From NCBI RefSeq assembly GCF_947623445.1, contig NC_135245.1, forward strand, positions 5,091,501 through 5,155,500: 64,000 bases of DNA, written 5' to 3'. Of the stretch, positions 38,240-50,902 are shown piece by piece (positions within the stretch are counted from its first letter, which is position 1; each line of letters opens with the position of its first letter). Source of the DNA: Clavelina lepadiformis (lineage: Eukaryota > Chordata > Ascidiacea > Aplousobranchia > Clavelinidae). A program made the position numbers and the translations under genes. The notes under the pieces are model-generated. The model had not been told where the DNA came from. It did not search any database and saw nothing but the letters and a program-made list of their open reading frames with translations.

Positions 38240-40371
38240 GCCTGCTTGTTATCAGCGACCTGGTAGAGAATGCAGTGAACAGGTGGCGCGAAACACTTTT
38301 GCAAATGATGATTTGTTAGCGCTGACTGGAGATTAGGTTCATTTGAGGTAAAATGCGTTGTACTCAATCAGGAAAGTGGTTTTGCTGACAGAAACTGGCA
38401 CAGCTACAAAGTTACAGCTTTCGCTGAAGAAAAGTAATTTAGATCCTTTCTGTGATTCTTTCTATATTAACATGCGGGTTTTGCGAGACGAGCAGAGAAC
38501 AAACAACAAGAAAGCGAAAAGGTCTCGTAAATATTTTTTTCTACGAAATATACCTCTTGACGTCAAAGCAACAGAAAATGTTTTTGGAAACTGCTTGTAA
38601 ATGTGGTTGATTAAATTATTTAAAAAACTTCAATTTACATTACTTGCTTGTAATCCAGTCACGTTAATATCACTTGCTGTTATTTTACAGAAATTTTTGT
38701 TTCATGGCGGACTTATAGAAGCCTTTACGTTTCTGGAGTTACTATTACGTGGACGATTGCTTCTTGATATGGAACAGTTCGATTAATTATTAGTCATCCA
38801 ATCCTTCCAATTCCAATTGCACTTCGATATATGAGAATATGGAGCACAATATGACATTGTATAAAAAATAGGCTATTTTTAATATTCCGAAAACTCCTTA
38901 TCACGGTGAAACTTAAGACTCATCAAGACCGTCGTAGTCTTGTGGTCCAAGTTTGAGTGAAGCATGTAGTTAAGACGGCCCTTTGGAAGCTGAAAATTTT
39001 TGTTTTGGGACATGTCGGGTGTTTTCTAGAGATTTTTAAAGTACAGTAAAGTACAGCTTGTTTTTGTTTAAAATTATATTGAAATAATAGCATGGTATAA
39101 AACTGGTTCACCGTACTTCATCAAATATCACTCTTATAATGTTGCCCTAGGGGCACCGTGAGACAAAATAATTTGCATTTAAATAAAATTTTTGTGTGAA
39201 TCATTACACTTGAATGACTTTTTTATGCTTTGTTTGCCTAATTTAGGAAACTATTGGTCATAAGTTTGAACCTGGTGGTGAGGTTAACAAAGACACTAGG
39301 TCGCCCAGGATGCAGGCTAAAACGTATCTTTGTCCTATTGCGCGTTTTTGCTTCACTCAACCCTACGTATTGTACGATAAGTGCATGTGAAGCAATATCG
39401 TTTCTATTGTAGATGCTACGACAGCAAATTGTGTTAAATATCGCAAAGGAACACTGCACTGTGTGAAACAGCTGTGAAGTTACAACAAACATGTAGAAAT
39501 AAACAATTGACTATCACTTTTCCAAGCACACCACTTTAGAATGGTACATTGAGGTTAATTAACGTATATTCTTGGAAATGACCGCGATTTTGCACGCGAA
39601 AGCAAACTTTTTTGTGATGCTACCTTTCATAACTGGCTTAACCGTGAATATAAATATTATCTTATAAAGCTAATATTGATTTGTTATCATACTCATATAG
39701 TATGCAAATTTCACATGGGTGCATTCCCAGGGAACCTTGTTTGTATGTCCTACTGTTTTGTGTAGCCTACTATCGTCAATACCTTACCTGCAGTAGTATG
39801 CGACCTTCTAGCTAGCAGTGTTCTTCAGCGAAACGTGCACGATTTGAAACAGAAATGCTACAAGCTTCCGGTTTTCCAATAAAAAATTGGTAGAACTTTC
39901 AGAAAGTATTTGGTAGATATTAGAAGAAATTTTAAAAGCACAATTTCCAAAAAGATAAATATGCAAAGTTTATAGCAACCGCGATTTTAGAATACGGTAC
40001 ACTGAAGTTTGCTGTACTGTATTGCGGGTCTAGTTACTGATGTTTTCGATGTATACCTTTAACAAGCAAAAAGATGCAACAACAATGAGATTTTATTTGA
40101 TGTAAGAACATTGTAGGTAAAGCTCACGAAAACAAAACAGTGGCAATATCTCAAATAGGTTTCACTATCAATCAGCAACATATACAGTAAAAAGGATAAT
40201 GCATTGTGGGCCTTAAACGGGTAGTGGGCAGGCAGTGACTAATGACTATTCTTCGGAAGACATAAAAATTACCCATGTGATGAAAGAACACACCTACACA
40301 ATGCCAGTACAAATGAAATGTAAATAGAAATCACGCAAATTACAGCTGAAAGCTATGGTTAATCATGTGTG
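38240..40371. other. Intergenic region between BTB-ZF and ANKS3 (tail to tail)
   Basis: The two genes converge here. Open frames at 38358-38600 and 38601-38786 are uninformative. No repeat with clear ends was seen. Confidence 0.4.
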
Positions 40372-43300
40372 TTATGATGTTCCACTGTTAACCTTGTTGC
40401 TAGATACCACAGGTGAGGAAGATGTAGCACGTTGTAATACATTCTGCATTTTCAACATGTAATCTCTGTGAAGTGATAACAAGAGCGTTTATTCAGCTGT
40501 TGGCGTTAAATTTTTTAAAAGCATTTCAGGTAAAGGAATTGTAGAAATAGAATAGAAAAATATAAAGTTAACCTTCAGAGTGCCAAACTATATCCTGGTT
40601 TTTATTTTAGGTTAAGGAATATTGTATTTAAAAAATTAACAAAACAGTGCACTGCTAAAAAGGAAAGTCCTAATTTCTCTCCATACCTTGTGTGAAGTAA
40701 GATGTTATCCACCTCCTGTATCGATTTCTCTGCATTAGCTTTGTCCTAAAAATAAAAGTCCGAACCAGAAAAATTATTAACAGGAAACGTAAATCATTTT
40801 CTGGTAGAAAAATGTGGCAAAAATCTGAAAGTCTGTTTAGATGGAAGTGCTTAGTTACCTTTTTTGCAGTGCGACTCACTGTGTGAAGTTTGTCAAACTG
40901 TTGGCTTTGTGTTCTGAGAAAAATGTAAATCAGAATTAGATAATGAAAGTCACATTAGAAATTATAAACTAAATAAAATTAACATAAATTATAGAAAAAA
41001 AATTCTGTAAATCACAATCATAGAATGTAAACAATATTTTGTTTCATATAACCTTTTGTATAAGCTAGTCTTTAAACGTAGATTATGACGCCAAACTTCC
41101 AGCAAAAAAGCTTTCATTACTCATTTTTAATCTAGTAGTTAATTCACTTACTTGACTTGGTCTACCGCTTGTGTCAGTCGGACTTGTGCTGATGCCCATT
41201 TTTCTGATAACCTTCGCAGTGAACTCCACATCTCCTTGTGCTCCATCAGAACACCTTCCGTCACTTTCCTCAGCTCTCGTTCCTGAGCAATTTGTGCTTC
41301 CAACACCTCAACTTCCTTCTTTGTCTGGGTGGAGAAAATGCCACGTAGTGTAAGGATTAGCAAACTTAGCCATCTTGTCATAACTTATTAGACACTAAAA
41401 ACATTCGATAAGGTATAATAAAAGATAAAAAACAATTAAAAATTTCAATAAATGTGCTAAGTTCTTCACGATATGGGTAAACTCAGTGGGTGATAGAATC
41501 ATTCGGTAACAAAGCTTGGCAAAAAATGCAGGTCACCAACAAACCTCTTTCAGATTGGATTGAGTGGATTGAAGACTGGCACTGAGTGAGTCTGCATAAA
41601 TTTGTTCCATACGACTGAGGATACCACCCTGGATGTCCTTTCTGAGGCGATCTATGGCCAACATCATTTTCCGACGTGGGCCAAATATCCTGATCAAAAT
41701 CGTCCGTGAAATTTCAAATTTGGCAATGATTTTAACTTATCGTTTAAGACATTTCAGAAGGGGCTGGAAGCTGTAGCTACTTCTACTAATTAAAATGAGA
41801 CAAAATAGAAAAGGTTTTGTACTTACTTTATACCAATTTCTTTAAGATCAGTCTCAGACAGTGTGAGGAAAACGTGAAGATCAATGGCTTGTTCTTTGAA
41901 CACAGGTATGTGCTTACTGCAGCCTATGTCGGTCAAGAGAGTTTCAAGATCCTGCATTTAAATCAAAACATTCAGTCACAGGACCAAAAAATCCAAATAG
42001 CAAGTAAAACCTAAAGTTAACGCAAGTGAGGCAGTGCATAGTGCAATTGATGCTTTTGTGGTTGTTAATTGCAGTTGTTGTAAAATGACCCAATACACAA
42101 GTTTAAAAAGGAAATCAACACTCACTTTGGATTACAATGTCTGAGCAAATAGAACTAAGTACAGCACCATCTATGCCGAAGACATACAAATTTTGATGCT
42201 AACATACAAGAAGTTTTCTATTGCAAAAGAACATATAAAGTTCTCCTACCAGAGCCTCCTCTAAAATCTTAATTTTATATAAACACGGAAAACATCTCAA
42301 GACAGTCTATATAACCTTAGGTCCTTCCCACTTGGCTGCCCTTGTAACAACATCTGTTACGTGTGACGGTTGGTCTTGCAGAACTAAAAGCAAATACGAA
42401 ATCATTCCAACATAAAACAAGAAAATGAATCACGTCATTCTTCTCACAGCCCAAACATAAATTGCATAAATAAAGCGCATGCTTCAGATTCCGTTATGAA
42501 ATGATAGTTAATGATTTCAAACTTCTATCATTAGGTGTACTTATGTACATAAAAATAATGACGTGTACGCTTTGCCAAACAAAAACTAAATCAAATGCAT
42601 TGGACTTTATTCCCTATGCAGCGATAGAGATTCAATGTGCAAGATGTTTCCAACGGTATCAGGTCATACCAAGTAATATTCAAAACCAAGCAGAATAAAC
42701 CGTGCCAAGCAAATAAATGATGAATTTCAATGCGACTTACATATTGGAACATTAGCATGAGGATGTGGCTTTCCATCGGGTCCTATCCCGGTCATCTGGG
42801 CAAACTCTTTTGGTCCTGCATGTATGCTTGGACCAGACTGACCACACTTGTTGTTAGTGTTCTGATTCCCACTTGTCTTTTGATTTTTGTAATTGTACGC
42901 TGCGGAATAGAAAGTACCAGTGAGTTTTTATACCCGTTAGATATTGAAATGGTTATTGTGGTATTCATAATACAGAATACGAGACCGAAGCATGTATAAT
43001 AGCACACTACAATTCTTGTGGCAAATACTTCATGAGATACGACAATGAAAACATATTGTGACCCAAATGTAATGTAATGCAGTTCATACAAGTGGGCAAG
43101 GGAAGTAAAGATGGTAAGTTAATAGTTTAGTTAAATACATAAAATAATTTATCAGTATCTGCCTTGTTGGCTTTATATTTACCTGGTGATTTAAATGTTG
43201 GCTTTTGTGATTTTATAAATTGATCTATCAAGCTAGCAATCTTCATATGACCGTAAGCTAAGGCAAGTGTGGAAGCATTTTCACCATTATAGTCTTGACG

Positions 43301-45044
43301 GGTTATATTGGCACCCTACATATAAGAATAAATCATTATTTTACTTTAACAAAAGACTTGGACTCTACTAAACTAACGTTAAGTAGCAGTTATGTGAATA
43401 GAACTTCTGTTTACTTTTGTAGGTCAGGCAGTTAAATCTACGATTAGGCAACAAATGAGGTTTATATTCACATGCCCTCTCACAAAGTCAATAAACAACA
43501 CCTCAGAAAACATTAAGTTGTTTGAAGGAAAAGGCAGCATGTGATTACAAGCCATATCCTCAATGAAGTTACCTACATTTTGGAGAAGTTGTTGGACTAT
43601 AATTTCATGGCCCGATGCTGATGCCTCCATCAAAGGGGTGAGGCCTTGCGATGGTTCCCTGTGATCAAAAACTGCATTGATAGCATATCAAGCATACAAA
43701 AGACTACTCTTAATATGAAACCACAGCTTTACGATGGTCATACATGTGCCTGTCTTATACGTTTCACTTGGAAAACTATAATCAGTAGACATGTTGTAAT
43801 TAAAGTATTAACACGACACATACACATTACTGTTTATCATGAGAAAGTGTCCGGTTCAAAAATATAGCTATGCCAGAACTACGCAACTAAATTTTATAGT
43901 AATAAGCTTTATAATAACCTACACTGTTTCACAGTTCGCTCCACATCTTAAGAGAAATTCAGTGGTTTGCTGATGACCGGCACTGGCCGCATGAAACAGA
44001 GCTGTCCATCCTCTCTTGTCCACAGCTTCAATATTAGCGCCTTTCTGTACATTAAACAACAAAGTGACTATTTCCCCAGCAGATCGCAATATTTGAGATG
44101 GACAACTAGGTTACTGGTTACTGGGTTTCAAAAAACACTCAGAATGCATAATTTTTGCTGGCAAAAACGATGCTGCTATAGAGCAACAGAAAAATTAAAG
44201 GCTACTCAATGGATAAAGAATGATTTTTATGTAAATTTTCACTTACTTGAAGTAAGACTTGCATGGTGCCTTCATTTCCACACATCGAAGCTAATATAAG
44301 CGACGTGTATCCTAGAGGGCTTCTTTGGTTTGGATCGGCGCCCTTTTCCAACAGACATTGCACAGTGTCATTATGGCCCATGTATGAAGCGTACATTAAT
44401 GCACTCCATCCCCCCGAGTTCACTTCTTTTAACTTGAGTCCCGACCTTTATTAAAAAGTGAAATGTGTAAGTTTCTTGCTAGTATGGTCCTGATTAGATG
44501 CAGCGATTCGATGAAAGTATATCATATACGACTGGTATATATCCATTTCGTGTATTACTTATCAATTATATCCTGAACCAATTCATCTTCACCAAGTGAG
44601 GCTGCTGTGTATATATCCAAGGGTATTGGGGCAAATTCTTTATCTTCATAGGAGAATGACCCATCTAAAATAAAATACTTTCTAATATCTTAATTACACA
44701 TGTTGCAGCAATAAAAGAAACAAACACTGATGCGGCAGTAACAGTACAACCAATCATTTGCAGAACATTACTACATGCAGCGTGGTGGAGAGTAAATATT
44801 TATATAAAGAGTTTGAATTTTCACATATTGCATCACCAGTCTATAACATACAGTATATTTCACATAAATTAGAAAGCATACGTAATGTTATGACGAGTAA
44901 TTTGGTAGAATAGTTAATGCCTATTTTTAACTAACCTAATGAGGTTCACACCTTCTTGTCATTCTTACCTTTGCTGTGTGTGATACCTTTCCAGATTGAG
45001 AGACTTTGATCAAATATTGCTGACTCTTCAAAACTATCACCCAT
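40372..45044 (-). CDS. ANKS3: Ankyrin repeat and SAM domain-containing protein 3
   Basis: ANKS3 is a cytoplasmic/ciliary scaffold; in vertebrates it binds ANKS6, BICC1 and NEK7 through ankyrin and SAM domains. Exons in transcript order: 45044-44969, 44664-44559, 44445-44247, 44044-43923, 43658-43577, 43315-43183, 42899-42741, 42383-42316, 41951-41827, 41689-41545, 41324-41152, 40913-40859, 40745-40687, 40465-40372. Total 1596 nt, 531 residues, all phases consistent. Ankyrin repeats at about 40-235 (SALMYASYMGH, TALFHAASAGHQQ, TPLMEASASGHEIIV, ALAYGHMKIA); SAM domain from about 316 (DLETLLTDIGC, FLTLSETDLKEIGI); then a coiled coil (about 376-480, EVEVLEAQIAQERELRKV). The layout and local identity to vertebrate ANKS3 are strong. 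The vertebrate protein has a longer Ser-rich linker between ankyrin and SAM; here it is short. The final exon (ending TSSSPVVSSNKVN...) is supported only by phase and splice signals. Confidence 0.92.
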
Positions 45045-46644
45045 ATTGTGGATAAATTGGTCACTGCCAATTAGCAGCCATGTACACAAGTTAAAATTAC
45101 GTCATTACAATTACTGTGCTTTCAATGCGGTCAGTATCACCCTACATTTCCAAAAACTCTACACATGTGTGACAAAAATTTGTACAAAAGTGGGTTAATG
45201 TTACTTAAATAATGTTGTGATTAAATTGCTTAGTAAGTCAAAGCAAAAATTAACAAAATAACACTTCGTTATGAAAGAAGTTTTAACCATTAGCTTACCG
45301 GTATATGTCAAATTATATTGGTTTTTAAACATCTATGTGGAACACGTATTATATCTGACAATTCTTAGTCGATAACTTAATAGCTTTTGACCAAAATGCA
45401 CTTACTGTACAGTGTACATAGACATTATATTACATTGAAACATGGCAATTCTAACATGCACAGTACATGGGATGGTATTCATATTTAGTAAATATTGTAA
45501 TTGTGGTTTTAATACTGAAAAGGTGTACTAAAGCATTACAGTCTGCTAGTTGAAATGATAAGCACAGTTTATAATTTTAACAATCTCAAACGTACAGTAA
45601 TAAACATTTATGGTTACAACGGGGAAAATTGTCTGCAAATCAAATTTATTCGACAGACTGGCACAGAGAAACCTCAAAGTTAAAATTGCGACTCTGTGTG
45701 CTAAACAATAACAAGCCGTTAGTAATACGTCAGCAGTGTATAGCTACAGCCAATAACCTGTTACATCATGTCATGCGACTCACAGATCTACAAATAACTC
45801 ATTTCCTTGTATCACAATACACAGCAAAAAGGCAGAAAAATCTGTTTGCTCAACAATGAATAAATTCAGGCAAGGATTTGATCTACAGTAGTAGCACTGG
45901 TAACCCTAACATACTCCTACAAACCGAAGTTACTTGCTAACTAATGACCTTATATTGGTTAAACACTATATAATCTAGACAATTTTTACATACAACTAAC
46001 TCAATGAAGTATTTACCACACCGAAGTGTAAATATATATTTTATCACTATCATGCACTTCGTCACAAAACAGAGATTATAAAAAAGTCAATGTCTACTAT
46101 GTTTTCTTAACTTTTTAACGTTTTTTTAACTTTAGATTGTATTTATATGAATAAGTAGAATTAGGAAAGCAATATTTACAAAGAAAAAAACTTGTGTCAA
46201 AACACAGGCAATATTATAACATAACATGTTCGAATACACAAAATATGAGCATATAACTACACACAAAGATGTTTCATGCAAAATAAACCACAGTTAAAAA
46301 AATTAAACTTGTCAGCTCACAGCTTCATTCGTTGCTGATAGAAAGTATGCCACACACATACATAAATTGTATTTTTTTAAACACAGCACTACAGCAGAAT
46401 TAGACAGACCAAAACCGATATGTTCAGCTGATTCAGTTTACTAGGATAAAAATACAAGCATCAAAATTGACAAAAGGTTAAACATCCAAACTAAATCTCT
46501 AACACTATTTATGCTAATGCTAGCCTATTCTTTTAGCAAAACAGTATCAGCCAAGTGAACAAAGTCAACATTACATTAAATGGATTATATACTGTACTGG
46601 TATATACAAACACACAACACGTATATTATATACAAGATCTGTTC
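45045..46644. other. ANKS3 upstream region and probable SERINC 3'UTR
   Basis: On the minus strand the SERINC stop is followed by AT-rich non-coding DNA. The first clear poly(A) signal (TTTATT on plus) is at 45645-45650, so most of this stretch may be SERINC 3'UTR, leaving about 0.6 kb before the ANKS3 start. No gene seen. Confidence 0.45.
45645..45650 (-). terminator. Candidate poly(A) signal for SERINC gene
   Basis: AATAAA on the minus strand, about 1.0 kb past the SERINC stop codon; I saw no earlier canonical signal. It would give a long 3'UTR. Confidence 0.35.
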
Positions 46645-48063
46645 TCAGTCAAAGGAGCGGTTACTGAGAACAATGGGAGCAATCAGTGTCCAAGAATAAA
46701 GAAGAATGCACACCCAGCTGGATGATATCTTCACCCACACTGCAGGCCAGGTGTTGTTGAGGGACGTGTAATCATCGGAAGGAAGAGCCCAGTTGGTGAG
46801 AGTCATCATGATGTACAGAGATGCTAGAAAGAACATGAAATGGAAGAAGGAGTAAGAGTAAGCCACTCCTTCCTGCTCGTTATCGTAGACATTCTGCCCA
46901 GCATTTTCCTCATCTTTTACCAAGGTCTTTGTGTCATCGTTAGTATCATCTTCGAGTATTACTGTGTCGCGCATCGTCAAACGATCGACATTGTTGTTGC
47001 TTGCAGACCGAATGCTAGAATACAAGACACACAAGAAGAAGACAAAAAGGCCAACGATACTTTGCCCATCCAACATTGGAGCAGAGGTTGGGGGTGCAGG
47101 AGTAGTGCCATTTATGCTTTCTTGTATACCAACTCCAGACGTCACTGACTTCACTATAGAAGAAAGGCCAGGGTTGCAGATCTTGTCTGGTTCACTGTTC
47201 ATCGCTGACCATGTGAGGTACATGGTATAGACCGATACCACAGATGCTTGTAAAAGACCACTACGAGGTTGTTCTTCTTGAACCCTTGGGAGAATAGCGA
47301 GGATTGAAACAGCGACGCACAGAATCATGTTGAAAGACACAAAAAACTTGTTTGTTGAACAATCACCAAAAGCATAGTAGATGTAAAAACAAACTACAGC
47401 AGCAATCATCACTGCGTAGTTCAGGAAAGTAGCAAGGATCAACAAAATGGTCCAACAACGAGGGGAGTCTGCATCCTCACGTTTTTCCAACATGAAGTCA
47501 TTCCAGGCGTGGGCAAAATCAACAAGAAGTACAAGCTGGATAAGGATGAAGCAAAATGCACCAAACATGCCAATGTAATGCCACGACATACCAAATGCTC
47601 CACGTGGAATGAAGAAGGCTCCGACAGTAATTCCAATCAAGATGAGGATCTTGAAAAACCAGAACCCGTTGTGAATCTTAGCACGGGGATCTCGGCTGCT
47701 TTTCACACAAATCATGAGAAGACAAAAGAGAGCAAAAAATCCAGCCAAGGCAAAGCAGACTCTGTAAACTGCAAGGTAGCCAGCAAGGATATCACAATTG
47801 ACAAGACCACTGGTAGGACTTAGTCCTCCCGTGCCAGCACCACCTTCGCAGAATGTTGGGATCTGTTTCAGCTTTTCTTCAAGGCCTGGTATGAGCATTA
47901 TGCAGGCAGCAACTGTGCCAACAAACAACAGCAGGGCATACACAATGCGAGAGGAGGTGGAATTTTTGCATGATGGGCAGGCACGGCAACACATACTACA
48001 AGCAGCGCTGCCACAACAGCAAGCCACTTGACTTGCGGCACAAGCACCAAGTCCTAAACACAT
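46645..48063 (-). CDS. SERINC-family multipass membrane protein (serine incorporator)
   Basis: 472 residues, the usual length of animal SERINC1/3/5. The family is named for serine incorporation into membrane lipids; lipid-scrambling activity and, for some vertebrate members, restriction of retroviral particles have been reported. Seen here: Cys-rich N-terminus (CCCGSAACSMCC), then about ten hydrophobic segments. Conserved blocks include RIVYALLLFVG, HNGFWFFK, IGAFFIP-like GAFFIPRGAFG, GAFCFILIQLVLLVDFAHAWN, QPRSGLLQASVVSVYTMYLTWS, VAYSYSFFHFMFFLASLYIMM and a C-terminal WVKISSSWVCILLYSWTL. An acidic loop precedes the YSYSFFHF block. The whole CDS is one uninterrupted frame, whereas vertebrate SERINC genes have many introns. 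An acceptor-like CAG lies just before the start (48068-48070), so a 5'UTR intron is possible. N-terminal alignment supports Met-48063. Confidence 0.95.
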   Translation of the reverse strand: MCLGLGACAASQVACCCGSAACSMCCRACPSCKNSTSSRIVYALLLFVGTVAACIMLIPGLEEKLKQIPTFCEGGAGTGGLSPTSGLVNCDILAGYLAVYRVCFALAGFFALFCLLMICVKSSRDPRAKIHNGFWFFKILILIGITVGAFFIPRGAFGMSWHYIGMFGAFCFILIQLVLLVDFAHAWNDFMLEKREDADSPRCWTILLILATFLNYAVMIAAVVCFYIYYAFGDCSTNKFFVSFNMILCVAVSILAILPRVQEEQPRSGLLQASVVSVYTMYLTWSAMNSEPDKICNPGLSSIVKSVTSGVGIQESINGTTPAPPTSAPMLDGQSIVGLFVFFLCVLYSSIRSASNNNVDRLTMRDTVILEDDTNDDTKTLVKDEENAGQNVYDNEQEGVAYSYSFFHFMFFLASLYIMMTLTNWALPSDDYTSLNNTWPAVWVKISSSWVCILLYSWTLIAPIVLSNRSFD

Positions 48064-48246
48064 GATGCTGATACTTTAACAAAATGCTTTTAATTTTTTA
48101 TGATATGCTTACAATCTACAACAGAAAATTTACAAAAAGCTAGATTAAACATTGATGTCTATTAAAAGTTATCTTATAATAAAAGATAAAGTATATTTAA
48201 ATGAATATCTCCTAATTTAAGTATTTTGGTATATGAAATGTATATA

Positions 48247-48470
48247 CCGTAAAACCTCTATTTCACCGCCATAGCGCTCTATTTTTCAACTCTTGTTTAA
48301 AAGTGGCGTTCTATTAGAGGTGACGTTCAATTAGAGGTTGGCGCTCTATTTTTCGACTAGCTGGTCAGAATTATCAGTAGAGACCTGCTAATACAATTCC
48401 GCCGCTAAAAGTGGTGTTCTATTAGAGGTGGCGTTCAATTAGAGGTGGCGCTCAAATAGAGGTTTTACGG
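48247..48470. mobile_element. Tc1/mariner-like MITE
   Basis: Perfect terminal inverted repeats (CCGTAAAACCTCTATT at the left, its complement at the right) flanked by TA on both sides (48245-48246 and 48471-48472), the target of Tc1/mariner transposases. The 224-bp interior contains several copies of gcgttctattagaggt-like words in both halves. Non-coding. Confidence 0.85.
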
Positions 48471-49194
48471 TATGTGTTATTTAAGTCAAACCATAGCTTG
48501 ATAGCTATATCTGAGGTGATCACAAAGCTGGAGTAGACTCCAGCCAGAGTTGCAAATATTATTGTACCCACTAAATCATTGATAGACAGGCACTCGTAGT
48601 TCATGCAAGATAACCTTGTTATTTAATAGATAAGCTATACGTTTTTAGTAAAACTTGTGCAAATTTTGTCACTAGCAATGACGAATATACTCAGATACGA
48701 TTATTTGAATAACTTCAAATCAATGGTGATGTTTTAGTGCCAGCGGCCATTTAGTCTTAGCAGGTATTAATGATAATGAAAACATATACTTTCATCGCAA
48801 TCATGAAAAAACTGATGGCGCTTTTTTACCCTAGGTTTTGATCAAATCTTGCATAGAAGAAAACGGTAACAACAACAGTACTGCAACAATTGACCAACTC
48901 TATGAAAACAGCATTTGAACCAGATGTTACAAAAAGTTAAGCTATTAATTAAGCCCGTAGTCAAACTTATCATAACATCTAGCTTTATCCACTACATTTT
49001 TCTTATGTATATACAAGCAACAAAGCAATGTTTAATAAAATAAAATACACATGTTATTGTTATTACAAAAGTTCTTTTATGGCAAGTCGAAAATTAAGGG
49101 ATTTATGCTCAAAATCTCGTAATTAGTCTATTTTTTGCAATTAACTGAGGGTAACGCCAGGTATGGTTCAAACCTACTTGTAGGATCATAAAAC

Positions 49195-49330
49195 AACAAA
49201 CATATATGCTCACAAACAATCAATGAATAAGAAATGGAGAGAGAGGGATGAAAGCATTGATAACGTACTGAGGTCACTATTAAAAAATATTACTGAGATC
49301 ACTATCATAGCTTATGTTTCAAGGTCGAAG
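49195..49330. repeat. Dispersed repeat family A, copy 3
   Basis: atgctcacaaacaatcaatg-aataag resembles the start of copy 1 at about 847 very closely; the second half is more diverged. Boundaries approximate. Confidence 0.4.
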
Positions 49331-49479
49331 GACACATTTTCAATTAGGTGTACAATATCTTACTAAGTTCTTACAAAATTTTAGGCTATATCTAACTACC
49401 AAGCCAAGCAACTGTTAAACTTTGTTAAGTCTGTAAGTTGTGTTATGTATTTATTATTTGAATGGCGATTATCTCTCTA

Positions 49480-50280
49480 TATAGGCCTAGGCCTATATAT
49501 ATACCTAAATTTGTGAAATCAATTACCCTTAGGTTTAGCTAGTACTGACACCACTCTATTTCAGTAAAATCTCGTGGGCTAATTAAAGGTACTGCAGGCT
49601 GGTAGGTACTCCCTGACTCTGACTCCCCTTACTGGAAAGCTTGTGTGATGTTTTACCCTAGGCCTATATTCTATATATATTATAACTGACTGTATGTATT
49701 AGGCTACGTTGTCGTGGCACAAATTTTGGCACTTTAATTTTCAGTGCATTTATCCAGCGCACGGAAAGCAAACTTTCCAGCAGTGCTGACTAGGCCTACG
49801 GCAGGCCCATATTTATAGGTCTTTCTGGATTTTGTAGTACAGTCTTCGGTTTAGAAGGTTTTGGCCTAGTCTAGTATAAGCTTAACAAGTTAACAACCAC
49901 TCAGACAGTAGCCTAGGCAAGCTTACTTTGGGAGACTCGGGCGTAAACAAGTTATTATACTAAGTTATATTTTACGGTAACTTAATACAGTCTCCAAGTC
50001 TCAGAATCTGGAGAGTATAGACTATAAGCTCTAGGCTAGGTTACCAGCATATAAAATGAAAATAGCAAAACATTTCAAACCTAGGCATACAAAATTAATG
50101 AAGTCAAGATAGGCTAATCGTTAATGCTGTATAAAAGTCCTCCTACGGAGGCCTAGACAACAACACAACACAACTGTAGATCTATGACAATAGCCTAGAG
50201 TGGACCTACAATAATTCCGAAATATGACTTTAGGTTTTTGCTATGTAGCCTATGTAGGCATAGGCCAGGGCTAGGCTTTA
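49480..50280. repeat. Patch dense in TAGGCCTA / CCTAGG words
   Basis: Many palindromic words of the taggcctaggccta kind occur in this stretch upstream of the hAT element, far above the rest of the window. They are scattered, not a strict tandem array. No gene; origin unknown. Confidence 0.5.
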
Positions 50281-50677
50281 GGCGTTTATGAGCAGTAAAG
50301 CCAAAATTAGTGTTGGCTGTACAAAAATTGCTTAAATATTTTTGATGCATTAATAAACAAAAAATACAACCACGTTGGTAACAGCAATAACAAATTCTCA
50401 CTATTTTTATGTATATACTTTCAAAAATACAATTAGCAAAATACTTAAATGTAATCTTTTTACTTTTAATAAATATTTATGGAAACATGAATTTCAATCA
50501 TCTGATGTTTACTTCTTTTTTTGACGTCACACCCTTGTGACCCTAAATACAAGTGAGCTTTCAACTTTCAATTGCTGTTGCAATTGGCTTGACTATTTCA
50601 CTGTCTCTGTTTTGTACATTTGAAGCGGTTTTTCTCGTTTTTTTTTGTGAACCTACCTTCAATGTTATCAATTAGCC

Positions 50678-50853
50678 CAGGGCTTCCCAAACTAGAGCGT
50701 ATACCAATTTTACACGAAGTACAAAATACAATCAAAACAAAATATCGTTCCAGCCTAATCAACATTGAAACCGCCTTGAGACCAGCATTAACAGATATTG
50801 AGCCACGGCTGGACTTGCTTTGTAGCAGAAAGCTGTCGCACCAATCACATTGA
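50678..50853 (+). pseudogene. C-terminal piece of a hAT (ZBED-like) transposase
   Basis: Reading into the element from its left terminus, the frame encodes about 58 residues to a stop at 50851-50853. They include IKTKYRSSLINIETALRPAL, DIEPRLDLLC and a final KLSHQSH, which matches the conserved C-terminus of ZBED5-type hAT transposases (a run ending in IEPR-x-D-x-LC then K/Q-x-H-x-SH). The catalytic core is absent. Confidence 0.75.
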
Positions 50854-50902
50854 ATAAATGTGTGTGCTTTTTTGTTTCCAGTAGCTTACATATGTGTAAA
50901 GT

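Noticed and set aside
38358..38786. Two consecutive frames of 80 and 61 codons, with an acceptor-like ttattttacag between
   Set aside because: Peptides match no family, no matching donor or start could be built, and the position is just past the BTB-ZF poly(A) signal.
40602..40686. ANKS3 stop by read-through past 40687
   Set aside because: The read-through tail is not protein-like. Splicing at ACAAG|GTATGG to 40465 is in phase and gives a plausible charged tail ending at 40372.
47509..47823. 104-codon plus-strand frame
   Set aside because: Antisense shadow of the SERINC coding sequence.
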